From CAZFAP01 sp964516325 (GTDB lineage Bacteria; Auribacterota; JABMQX01), in contig CAZFAP010000182.1 in NCBI GenBank assembly GCA_964516325.1, positions 1-9,961 on the forward strand: a stretch of DNA of 9,961 nt. Direction: 5' to 3'. Position numbers and translations under genes: made by a program. Position 1 is the stretch's first letter. Every line of letters begins with the position of its first letter. Positions 1-6,617 of this stretch are shown piece after piece. The notes under the pieces were generated by a model. It saw nothing but the letters and a program-made list of their open reading frames with translations. It did not search any database and had not been told where the DNA came from.

Positions 1-33
1 GGAAAAACATCATACACCCCACCCCAAAATCCG

Positions 34-57
34 CCACTGAAAAAGAGCCACACCCCT
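34..57 (+). promoter_or_regulatory. Upstream motif shared with the beta-helix gene promoter
   Basis: This 24-base stretch contains AGCCACACCC and matches 20 of 24 positions with 9905-9928 on the minus strand. Both copies point toward a downstream gene for a secreted protein. At the right-hand copy the motif runs directly into a TTGACA -35 box. Here it is followed by CTATTGCCG and then a C-run, and I see no convincing -10 box. It could be a shared operator, an ancestral promoter fragment or a dispersed repeat. An exact 10-mer match alone would be unremarkable in 10 kb; the extended match and equivalent placement are the reasons to list it. Confidence 0.35.
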
Positions 58-143
58 ATTGCCGCCCCCCTCGAAACGGGAGGACTGTTGTGGTACTCTT
101 GCAGTCCAGAATGGATAACCGAAATCGTCCGAGGGAATACGCC

Positions 144-2183
144 ATGAGCAGGCAGTTCTTTTTTCAGTGTTTCCGTGCCGGGTTGATTCTTATGGGTTTG
201 ATCGCGCCAGTCGTCGGGGCACAACCGGATCTCAGGGGCGCCGCCTCGAAAATTCCGCAGCCTTCCCCGAGGATCGCCAGTCGTTCGTGGGCGTCGGCGC
301 TCAAAGAGCATCCCCGCCTCCTCGGTCCGCGTGCCCATTTGCAGTCGCTTGCCAGGGCGAAGCCTGAGACCTACAGGGAGATCAAATCGAACAAATCCCT
401 TTCAGCGATTGGTATTGCGAACGCCGTCGAGGGCGTCAGCCATGACCTCATCGAGCCTTTCGTTCGGGCGGCGATGAAAAACGTCGAGCGCGGAGTTACG
501 GATGTCCATCAGGACACGTGGATTGGGCTCACGGAAGTCGCCATGACCTACGATTTGTTCTTCGAGGCGATTCCGCCCGGCGACCGCGCTCGGATGGTCG
601 AGTGGATGAACGGGCACCTCGGCAAATACACCACCGACGAGAACGCCTTCCACAACTCCACCCTCTCCAAAATCCTGTGCTATCTTCGTATCGCCTACGC
701 GACCTGGGGCGAGAACCCGAAGGCGAAAGACTTTCGCGACTATGCGCTTCTGAAGCTTTACGAGGGAAAAGTCGTGCCGGTGCTGCGGGAGTTCGGTGAC
801 GGCGGCGGATTCACGGAGTGCGGCTGGTACGCACGCGGCTCGCTATGGCATCTCGTGCAAGCGCTCGAACTCGCGCGGCGCCTCGAAGACTACGACGGCT
901 TCCAGAAGGCGCCGCAGTTCTTCTACCAGCGCCTCGCCTACGAGATGTTTCAGCCCTATCCGGGACTGTGGACGTACGGCGCCGAACGCTACCCCGTCGA
1001 GGGAGACGGCGCGAACACCTACGGCGGGCACAACGAGTATCCCCGCCACCTCCGGACTGTGCTGTCGCAATACTTCCGCGCTTCCGAGCTCTCTCGCTAT
1101 GTGGCGAACAAGCGGCGGAAAGGCTCGAATTTCGAGGCGAGGCTTGTGGATTTCCTCTACGAGGAGGAGCCCGACGAGCGTTTGAGTCTTGCGAACTTCC
1201 CTCTTGCACACCTGGCTCGCGGCATCGGCAAGGTCTATGCGCGGAGCGACTGGACCGACGACGCGACCTGGTTTCGATTTGAGTGCGGCGACTACTGGGC
1301 GGGACACCAACACTTCGAGGTCGGCAACTTTGAGATATTCCGCCGGGAGCCGCTCGCGACCGAAAGCGGCGAGTATCACGATTACCTGTCGAATCACTCC
1401 GTGAACTGGCTTGTCCGGACGGTCGCGCACAACTGCATCCTCGTCTATCAGCCGGGCGAGGAGTGGAAAATGATGCGGGACGGCGGTCGAAACAAGTATG
1501 CCAACGACGGCGGGCAGGCGAAGAAATGGGAATGGACTGTGGACACGCTCGATGTCTGGAAGAGCCGACGAGACCAGTTTGAGCGGGGCCACATTGTCGC
1601 CTATCAGAACCGCCCAAGATACGTGTACGTCGCAGGCGATTGCACGAAAGCCTATTCGCCGACGAAACTGCGACTATGGATTCGGCAGATCGTCTTCCTC
1701 CGCCCACATACCTTTGTAGTCTTTGATCGCGTCGTGAGCACCCGGCCCGAATACCAAAAGACGTGGCTTCTTCACAGCCGAAACGAGCCTCACACCGAGA
1801 AGAAGACGACTGCGATTGCAGACGGGAAAGGGAGGCTGGTCGTCCAGACGCTGCTCCCCGAAGACGCCGTGATTCGGAAGGTCGAGGGCTATACGTATCG
1901 CGGGGAGACCTTTGACCCGCGCGAGACCGTCCTGACGCCGCTCGCCAGCCGCTGGCGGGTCGAGGTTCTCCCAGCAAGTTCTCAAGCGGAGGACGTGTTC
2001 CTCCATGTTCTCACGACGGAGGAACCGAAAGGAGCTTCCGCGGAGGCGCGGGCAGAAAATGTCGTCGCCCGCATCGCCGATGTCCAGGTTCTCTTCGCCG
2101 GCACACTCGGCGGTGTGCTCACAATCTCAAACGAGCAAATTCCGCTCAGACCGCTCGTCGAGAGAGGAAAATACGAGGAGTGA
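144..2183 (+). CDS. Secreted heparinase II/III-like polysaccharide lyase
   Basis: Predicted exported protein of 679 residues that probably cleaves an acidic or aminated polysaccharide by beta-elimination outside the cytoplasm. The start at ATG 144 has GAGGGA 7 bases upstream and yields a clear signal peptide (MSRQ, hydrophobic FRAGLILMGLIAPVVGA, likely cut near residue 26). An upstream in-frame GTG at 90 also has a GGGAGG before it but would bury the signal. Residues about 40-320 are helical and resemble the alpha/alpha-toroid lyase domain, with FHNSTLSK and GGFTECGWY (E225, Y229). Residues about 360-640 match the heparinase II/III beta-sandwich: GHQHFEVGNFEIF (H388, H390), ESGEY and VAHNCILV (H429, N430). 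In this family such His and Tyr residues form the catalytic and metal sites. The substrate cannot be told from sequence. No sulfatase or transporter gene lies beside it. Confidence 0.85.
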   Translation: MSRQFFFQCFRAGLILMGLIAPVVGAQPDLRGAASKIPQPSPRIASRSWASALKEHPRLLGPRAHLQSLARAKPETYREIKSNKSLSAIGIANAVEGVSHDLIEPFVRAAMKNVERGVTDVHQDTWIGLTEVAMTYDLFFEAIPPGDRARMVEWMNGHLGKYTTDENAFHNSTLSKILCYLRIAYATWGENPKAKDFRDYALLKLYEGKVVPVLREFGDGGGFTECGWYARGSLWHLVQALELARRLEDYDGFQKAPQFFYQRLAYEMFQPYPGLWTYGAERYPVEGDGANTYGGHNEYPRHLRTVLSQYFRASELSRYVANKRRKGSNFEARLVDFLYEEEPDERLSLANFPLAHLARGIGKVYARSDWTDDATWFRFECGDYWAGHQHFEVGNFEIFRREPLATESGEYHDYLSNHSVNWLVRTVAHNCILVYQPGEEWKMMRDGGRNKYANDGGQAKKWEWTVDTLDVWKSRRDQFERGHIVAYQNRPRYVYVAGDCTKAYSPTKLRLWIRQIVFLRPHTFVVFDRVVSTRPEYQKTWLLHSRNEPHTEKKTTAIADGKGRLVVQTLLPEDAVIRKVEGYTYRGETFDPRETVLTPLASRWRVEVLPASSQAEDVFLHVLTTEEPKGASAEARAENVVARIADVQVLFAGTLGGVLTISNEQIPLRPLVERGKYEE

Positions 2184-2189
2184 GGAAGT

Positions 2190-2255
2190 CAGACAGGATG
2201 ACAGGATTGACGGGATGATGTCGAACCGCAGAGGACGCAGAGACCGCCGAGAATC
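2190..2255 (+). repeat. Mosaic intergenic repeat 1 (modules A then B)
   Basis: Starts seven bases after the heparinase-like stop codon. Module A occupies 2190-2219 and is built of CAGGAT units about 9-10 bases apart. Its first 27 bases match 6496-6522 at 26 of 27 positions, and 2192-2219 matches the reverse complement of 3740-3767 at 27 of 28. Module B follows at 2223-2253 (ACCGCAGAGGACGCAGAGA), with CGCAGAG units 9 bases apart. No reading frame is needed to explain this stretch. Confidence 0.8.
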
Positions 2256-2282
2256 CGCGTCCGTGCTGACGAGAACTCAAAG

Positions 2283-2303
2283 GCGCGGCGGGCCGCCCCG
2301 CGC
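2283..2303. other. GC-rich hairpin upstream of the phosphofructokinase
   Basis: GCGCGG (2283-2288) is the perfect complement of CCGCGC (2298-2303), with a nine-base GC-rich loop that could pair further. There is no T-run on either side, so it is not a standard intrinsic terminator. It lies about 35 bases before the ribosome binding site of the next gene and may shape that transcript's 5' end or be incidental in GC-rich DNA. Confidence 0.35.
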
Positions 2304-2351
2304 TGACAACGGCGCATTGCCCACTGGCGCAAAGTCGCAGGAGAGGAGAAG

Positions 2352-3569
2352 ATGCCAGAGAAACTGACAGGAAACCTTCTGGTCGGTCAATCCGGGGGAC
2401 CTTCCGCCGTCGTGAACAGCAGCTTGTGCGGCGTCATCCAGGAGGCGATGCGGCATCCGGAGATCAAGGGCATCTATGGGGCGAGGCACGGCATCCAGGG
2501 ATTGCTGATGGAGGATATCGTGGACCTGCGTCGCGAGAAGCCAGGCACCATCGAAGGGCTGCGCCGCACGCCCACCATGGCTCTCGGCTCGTGCCGGTAC
2601 AAAGCGGCGGGAGACGACTACGACCGAATCCTCGACATTTTCACCGCCCACAACGTGCGCTACTTCTTTTACATCGGCGGCAACGACTCCATGCACACCA
2701 CTCACGAAATCGGAAGGACGGCCCGCGAGCGGGGATATGAGATGCGTGTGATGGGTGTCCCGAAGACGATAGACAACGACCTGGCATTCACCGACCACAG
2801 TCCGGGCTTCGGCAGCGCCGCGAGGTTTGAGGCAATCACCGCCAGAGACATGGTCATGGATACTTTCTCGTTGCGCTACACGGAAGTCATCAAGGTCATT
2901 GAGACCATGGGGCGAAACAGCGGATGGGTCACCGCCGCCACAGCTCTAACGGGCGAGTTTGCTCCCGACCTGATTTACCTTCCGGAAAGACCGTTCCTCG
3001 TCGAGAGATTTCTGGGCGACGTCGAAGCCGTGTTCAAGGAGAAAGGGTGGGCTGTTATCGCCGCGTGTGAGGGGCTGAAGAATCCCGACGGGACCTATGT
3101 GGCGGCCTTTCAAGCGAAGATGAACGTGGACGCTTTTGGCCACACCGAGCTGGGAGGGCTCGGACAGCACCTCGTTGACCTCATCGTGCAAAATCTGAAC
3201 CTCAAGACGAGGCTCGATAAGCCGGGCACCATGCAGCGGTCGTCCGGACTTTGCATCTCACCGGTGGACGCCGAGGAAGCCCACCTCGTCGGCAAAAGGG
3301 CGGTCGAGGTCGCCGTCGGGGGAATCACCGATAAGATGGTGTCGCTTGTCCGGGAACCGGGCAGGGAATATCGCTGCTCGACAGGTCTGGCGGACCTCGA
3401 AGAGGTCGCCAATGCGGAGAAGCTTATGCCCGATGAGTTTATCAATGAGACCGGCAATGGCGTGACCGAGGCTTTCCTTGATTACGCCGAGCCGCTCATC
3501 GGCGGACCGCTTTCCGAATACGTGAAGCTGGAGAATTTCCCCGTGAACAAGCGACGAAAGCCGCGGTAG
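2352..3569 (+). CDS. 6-phosphofructokinase, probably pyrophosphate-dependent
   Basis: Cytoplasmic glycolytic enzyme of 405 residues phosphorylating fructose 6-phosphate to fructose 1,6-bisphosphate; with PPi as donor the step is reversible. AGGAG at 2339-2343 sits eight bases before the ATG. Visible motifs in order: GQSGGPSAVVN (residues 12-22, phosphate-donor loop), GGNDS (109-113), PKTIDND (137-143, catalytic Asp region), MGRNSGW (186-192, substrate binding), LPERP (210-214), and the C-terminal PGTMQRSSGLCISPVDAE block. Donor choice in this family tracks two sites: ATP enzymes carry Gly in GGDGS and in PGTIDND, whereas PPi enzymes carry Asp and Lys. Here they are Asp112 and Lys138, so PPi use is inferred. 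Asn111 replaces the usual first Asp of GGDDS, as I recall for some PPi-type clades. The length fits the roughly 400-residue PPi clade rather than the roughly 320-residue ATP enzymes. Confidence 0.88.
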   Translation: MPEKLTGNLLVGQSGGPSAVVNSSLCGVIQEAMRHPEIKGIYGARHGIQGLLMEDIVDLRREKPGTIEGLRRTPTMALGSCRYKAAGDDYDRILDIFTAHNVRYFFYIGGNDSMHTTHEIGRTARERGYEMRVMGVPKTIDNDLAFTDHSPGFGSAARFEAITARDMVMDTFSLRYTEVIKVIETMGRNSGWVTAATALTGEFAPDLIYLPERPFLVERFLGDVEAVFKEKGWAVIAACEGLKNPDGTYVAAFQAKMNVDAFGHTELGGLGQHLVDLIVQNLNLKTRLDKPGTMQRSSGLCISPVDAEEAHLVGKRAVEVAVGGITDKMVSLVREPGREYRCSTGLADLEEVANAEKLMPDEFINETGNGVTEAFLDYAEPLIGGPLSEYVKLENFPVNKRRKPR

Positions 3570-3597
3570 CGCCGCTCCCTTCACCGTCCCCGAAGGC

Positions 3598-3800
3598 AAT
3601 TATCCTGTCTCGATTTTTCTCTTTGGACAACATTCACAGGATGAACACGATGGGAGATTAACCGCGGATGCACGCAGATACACGCGGATATTCACTTTTC
3701 CATCCATCTGCGTTCATCCGCGTCCATCCGCGGTTCCTGATCATCCGGTCAATCCTGTCATCCTGTCAAAACTCTTCTTCTCTGCGATCTCCTCGATGAA
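3598..3800. repeat. Mosaic intergenic repeat 2, with an inverted C hairpin
   Basis: Almost the whole gap between the phosphofructokinase and glycosyltransferase stop codons is repeat. Reading across: a B-A junction on the minus strand (about 3598-3625); a degenerate A on plus (3633-3656); a C hairpin (arms 3660-3690 and 3705-3735, 25 of 31 positions complementary, loop of about 14 bases); then A (3740-3767) and B (about 3771-3795) on the minus strand. The C arms contain ten-base units of the form CGCGGATGCA. The stretch 3757-3786, reversed, matches 6251-6280 at 26 of 30 positions. Because the neighbouring genes converge, the hairpin might block transcription, but it lacks a T-run. Confidence 0.82.
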
Positions 3801-3810
3801 ACGGGCTGTG

Positions 3811-5028
3811 TCAGCAACTCCAGGGCTTGTGCGATGCAGCCCGAGCCGCCATCCAGCCGTACAGTTCCGCCACTTTTCTCTGGTACGCCTCGTCAGAAAA
3901 TTCCTTCTCCACGAAGCGCCCCGCTCGCTCCGCCAGAGATGCTCCCAGCCCGGGGTTTGCGAGAAGCCGGAGAATTCCCTCCGATAATCCCTCCGCCGTC
4001 GCCGGGGCAAGGAGGGCAATTTCATGATTTAGTATCTGGCTGTGCACGGGGAGGTCCGTCGCCACCAGAGGTTTCCCGGAAGCGAGATAGCTATAGACCT
4101 TCATCGGGAAATTTGTCCCCCGGACTCGCGGAGAAACGACAATGTCGGCAAGGGAGAGATACACTCCCGCTTTCTCGGGCGGCACGAACCCTGTGAATAA
4201 GACGTTCCGCTCTATTCCCAGCGAGCGAGCAAGTTTCTTCTTTGTGAGAACCTCTTTTCCCGCCCCTCCGACGAGGATCAGCACGCACTCGGGCTCCCGC
4301 CCGACCACGACGGCAAAAGCCTTGAAGAGGAGGTCAATTCCCTGGTACGACTCAAAGTTGCCGATGTAAACGACTGTCCTCCGCCCGTGCAAGGAGAACC
4401 TATCTCTCAATTCCTTTTCTCTTGGCGCCGGCAGTTCTTCCCGATGGACAATCGGAACATCCTCGATTTGAAAAATGGGCCTTTTGCCGCTGACTTTCCG
4501 GGCGTGCTCGGCGAGTGCGGGGCAAACCGTTACAATGCACGCCGACTTCCTGATAGCCCAGCCCTCCACTGCGCGGAAAACCGGCGCGAACAACCGCCAT
4601 ATCCTTCCTCTTGCCGTGAGCTGTTCCGCCATAGAAGAGTCCATGTCATAGCAGACCATTGCACCCCTTCTCGGCGCCGCAAGAAGCCCCAGGAATATCC
4701 CCTCCTCGACGCACTGAATGACATCGTACTGCCGTGCCAAAAGCCTTCTGATCACCGCCGCATAAAGGAGCGGATCGAGGAGGAGCTTCAGCGGAGAAAA
4801 GCCAATCGGAATCCGTTTGAACGGCAGCTCCATGCAGCGGAATATCCTGCTCCCCGGAATCGAAACCGATTGCCCCGCGTAGTAAGTTATCAGGTCCGTC
4901 TCATGCCCGAGCTTTCCCACCGCCAGAAGCATATTCCTCACGGCGATAGGCGTGCCGCGGTTCTCGAAAAAGGGTTGTGGTGCGATGAACAGGATTTTCA
5001 TGCGCGGGTGTCTGGTTCGGTTACACAT
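3811..5028 (-). CDS. Glycosyltransferase, GT4-type fold
   Basis: Probably transfers a sugar from a nucleotide-sugar donor onto a cell-surface glycan or glycolipid at the cytoplasmic face. The N-terminal half starts at MKILFIAPQPFFENRGTPIA, the usual opening beta-strand and glycine loop of GT-B enzymes, followed by an acceptor domain with CVEEGIFLG and CYDMDSSM. The C-terminal half shows VVYIGNFESYQGIDLLF (donor-domain start) and SPRVRGTNFPMKVYSYLASG near residues 299-318, the donor-binding signature. There is no signal peptide. Two starts compete: ATG 5028 has GGAGGT at 5040-5045 with an 11-base spacer and gives 405 residues; ATG 5001, where the conserved fold begins, has no ribosome binding site and gives 396. 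I use 5028 because of that site. An upstream extension of the frame to 5199 runs through repeat DNA and is not credible. Donor and acceptor are unknown. Confidence 0.85.
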   Translation of the reverse strand: MCNRTRHPRMKILFIAPQPFFENRGTPIAVRNMLLAVGKLGHETDLITYYAGQSVSIPGSRIFRCMELPFKRIPIGFSPLKLLLDPLLYAAVIRRLLARQYDVIQCVEEGIFLGLLAAPRRGAMVCYDMDSSMAEQLTARGRIWRLFAPVFRAVEGWAIRKSACIVTVCPALAEHARKVSGKRPIFQIEDVPIVHREELPAPREKELRDRFSLHGRRTVVYIGNFESYQGIDLLFKAFAVVVGREPECVLILVGGAGKEVLTKKKLARSLGIERNVLFTGFVPPEKAGVYLSLADIVVSPRVRGTNFPMKVYSYLASGKPLVATDLPVHSQILNHEIALLAPATAEGLSEGILRLLANPGLGASLAERAGRFVEKEFSDEAYQRKVAELYGWMAARAASHKPWSC

Positions 5029-5065
5029 CGGAGTGCGGTACCTCCGATTCTTTCCCCCCGGGATC

Positions 5066-5102
5066 CTTTTTGTGCCTTGGTGCCTTTGTGGTTCTCCTGA
5101 TG
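5066..5102 (-). repeat. Mosaic intergenic repeat 3, variant B module
   Basis: Read on the minus strand this is ATCATCAGGAGAACC followed by CACAAAGGCACCAAGGCAC, a B-like module whose units are AAGGCACC rather than CGCAGAGA. Its leading ATCAGGA(G)AACC is almost the same joint that introduces the C arm at 6384-6396 and, reversed, at 3731-3743. It lies just upstream of the glycosyltransferase ribosome binding site, so it falls in that gene's 5' region. Confidence 0.6.
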
Positions 5103-5237
5103 ATCTCACCACCAAGCCGGAAAGGCGCCAGGGGCGGGACTGAAGCAGGCTGCACCACCCCAAGAAGCCACTCGGTAACCGGGTTTTGCAGCCCGTCAAT
5201 CGAACCTTCCTTTGCCGACGATGGTATGAAAAAGGGG

Positions 5238-5266
5238 TTGAAAAGGCAACGTGCCTCCTCTAAAAT
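5238..5266 (+). promoter_or_regulatory. Sigma-70-type promoter of the rhomboid gene
   Basis: TTGAAA (5238-5243), a 17-base spacer, then TAAAAT (5261-5266). Each hexamer differs from consensus at one position. Transcription would start near 5272-5274, giving a leader of only about 20 bases that begins right at the GAGAGG ribosome-binding-like sequence (5275-5280). The spacer holds a small palindrome, GGCA-ACG-TGCC (5245-5255), which could be an operator but is short. Confidence 0.6.
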
Positions 5267-5292
5267 AATAACAAGAGAGGTAGTGCAGTGCC

Positions 5293-6148
5293 ATGAGCTG
5301 GCAGGAGTACGATTACACCTTTGAACGTCCGGTCCTTCGGTTCGGTCCGAAGCTTACCCCCACCGTAAGGTTCCTGATCATCCTCAACGTCGTGGTCTTC
5401 ATCCTTCAGGTCATCCTCGAGCGAACCGGAGCGTTTGCCTACTTCTATCTGGTGCCGCGTTTGCTCCTCCGCAACCTCTTCCTCTGGCAGTTGCTCACCT
5501 ACATGTTCCTGCACGGACACCTCTTGCACCTCCTCCTGAACATGCTCGTCCTGTGGATGTTCGGCTCGGAGCTTGAAGCTCGTCTCGGAAATAGGCGCTT
5601 TTTGCAGCTCTATTTCCTGGCGGGAGCCGGCGCCGGCCTGTGTTACGCCCTGACAAGCTGGGGACCGAGGGCTGCGATTCCGATGCTTGGGGCGTCGGGC
5701 GCAGTCTTCGGCATACTCATAGCCTTCGCAATGCTTTTCCCCGAACGATACATCACCCTGATACTCTACTTCTTCCCCGTTACCATGCGGGCGAAACATC
5801 TTGTGCTCGGGTTCGCTGGTCATGGAGTTCCTTGCAGTGCTCCAGGCTTCCCGCGACAACATCGCCCACTTCGCTCACTTAGGCGGTCTCGTTTTCGGAT
5901 ACATCTTTATGAAATGGAAGTTCCGTCTTCCTCTCCCGTACGCCCTTGTCGAGCGATTCAGACTCAGTCTTAAGAGGCGTTTGCTCTGGCGGAAAGCGCG
6001 CCAACAGAGATACAAGCCCATTGACGCCGAGGAATTCATCAGCCAGGAGGTGGATCCCATCCTCGCGAAGATTTCCCGCTACGGGATTGGGAGCTTGACC
6101 AGGCGGGAAAGACGAATTCTCAAGAAAGCCCGAGCGGCGATGAAGTGA
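5293..6148 (+). pseudogene. Rhomboid family intramembrane serine protease, split by a frameshift
   Basis: Membrane protease that in intact form cleaves transmembrane segments of other proteins. The first frame (5293 to about 5820) has several hydrophobic helices, HxxxN in HLLNML context (H79, N83) and the catalytic-serine motif GASGAVFG (S135). It then loses homology and stops at 5973 after about 50 basic, non-hydrophobic residues. The family's remaining parts lie in the +1 frame from about 5819 to the stop at 6148: VMEFLAVLQ, the catalytic-histidine motif HFAHLGGLVFGYIF (His codon 5876-5878), and a cytoplasmic tail ending VDPILAKISRYGIGSLTRRE, typical of rhomboids in this kind of bacterium. 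One extra base in the GCTGGTCATGG region, or two missing, would explain everything. The second part shows no other decay, so a recent mutation or a sequencing error is most likely. As written, the first-frame product has Ser but no His and would be inactive. Confidence 0.82.
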
Positions 6149-6228
6149 GTTTGCGGCAATGGACAGCAGCGCCCCAGTACTGTGCCGCGGAACAGATGGG
6201 CAAGCCGGCTGCTGGCTGGAAGGACATA

Positions 6229-6380
6229 GAACCGCAGAGATTGCGGAGGTCGCAGAGAAGGAGAGATTCGACAGGATAACCCCGCCAAAGGGCAGGGACA
6301 GGATTAACCGGATTATCCTCCTGCATCTAATCCTGTCTAAGGAAAATTCGGACAGGATGACCGAGACACAGAGGCGCAGA
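6229..6380 (+). repeat. Mosaic intergenic repeat 4 (B-A-A'-A-B)
   Basis: The 469-base gap between the rhomboid and galactokinase genes holds no credible gene and is largely repeat modules. This first block has B (6229-6262), a B-A junction (6251-6280, 26 of 30 with the reversed copy at 3757-3786), an inverted A pair (GACAGGATTA at 6297-6306 against TAATCCTGTC at 6328-6337, perfect over ten bases), another A start (6351-6360) and a second B (6365-6381). Confidence 0.78.
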
Positions 6381-6383
6381 GGA

Positions 6384-6452
6384 TGATCAGGAACCGCAGA
6401 TGGACGCAGATGGGACTCACGGTCTGTATCTGCGTGTATCCGCGGTTAATCT
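6384..6452 (+). repeat. Mosaic intergenic repeat 5, C hairpin in the opposite orientation to 3655-3743
   Basis: Left arm 6392-6412 and right arm 6427-6447 are complementary at 17 of 21 positions, around a 14-base loop. The left arm with its flank (6384-6413, opening TGATCAGGAACCGC) matches the right arm of the earlier hairpin (3714-3743, reversed) at 27 of 30. The right arm with its flank (6425-6452) matches the earlier left arm (3655-3682, reversed) at 27 of 28. The two hairpins are therefore the same asymmetric element, flipped. There is no T-run after the stem. Confidence 0.82.
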
Positions 6453-6495
6453 GAAATGGTGCGCATCCCGCAATTCCTGTTCGCAGGGAGACGCT

Positions 6496-6592
6496 CAGAC
6501 AGGATGACAGGATTCACGGGATTGTTATGCAACATCCAAGCCGATTATGCTGTCTGAATCTTCTCTGCGGTCTCGGCGTTCTCTGCGGTGAG
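6496..6592 (+). repeat. Mosaic intergenic repeat 6 (A, then inverted A-B)
   Basis: A on plus at 6496-6522 is nearly identical to 2190-2216. It is followed by an A start (GTCTG side at 6547-6557) and a B module (about 6559-6592) on the minus strand, so the block is itself inverted. The B part runs to within about 14 bases of the galactokinase ribosome binding site, leaving little room for an independent promoter outside the repeat. Confidence 0.75.
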
Positions 6593-6617
6593 TCCCACGG
6601 AGAGTGAGGAGCTGCAC

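Noticed and set aside
82..107. GGACTG/CAGTCC inverted repeat before the heparinase-like start
   Set aside because: A six-pair stem with a 14-base loop; too weak to call a regulatory structure.
811..1977. Long antisense open frame (388 codons) opposite the heparinase-like gene
   Set aside because: Composition is dominated by Arg and Ser as expected from the complement of GC-rich coding DNA; no domain is visible and the plus-strand product is clearly conserved.
3660..3735. C hairpin as intrinsic terminator for the convergent genes
   Set aside because: The stem is imperfect and no T-run follows on either strand; the same element also sits upstream of a gene at 6384-6452.
3655..3743. Short regular repeats resembling a CRISPR fragment
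   Set aside because: The units are 9-10 bases with no spacers of constant length, they form inverted arms, and no cas gene is nearby.
4387..5100. Open frame of 237 codons on plus, opposite the glycosyltransferase
   Set aside because: It runs antisense to the conserved glycosyltransferase and ends in repeat DNA; no recognisable domain or ribosome binding site.
5029..5199. N-terminal extension of the glycosyltransferase frame
   Set aside because: The extra residues are encoded by a repeat module and unrelated DNA, precede a GGAGGT ribosome binding site, and add no family sequence.
5260..5862. Minus-strand open frame of 200 codons opposite the rhomboid gene
   Set aside because: The acidic, Gln/Glu-Val-rich product is the mirror of hydrophobic transmembrane coding sequence.
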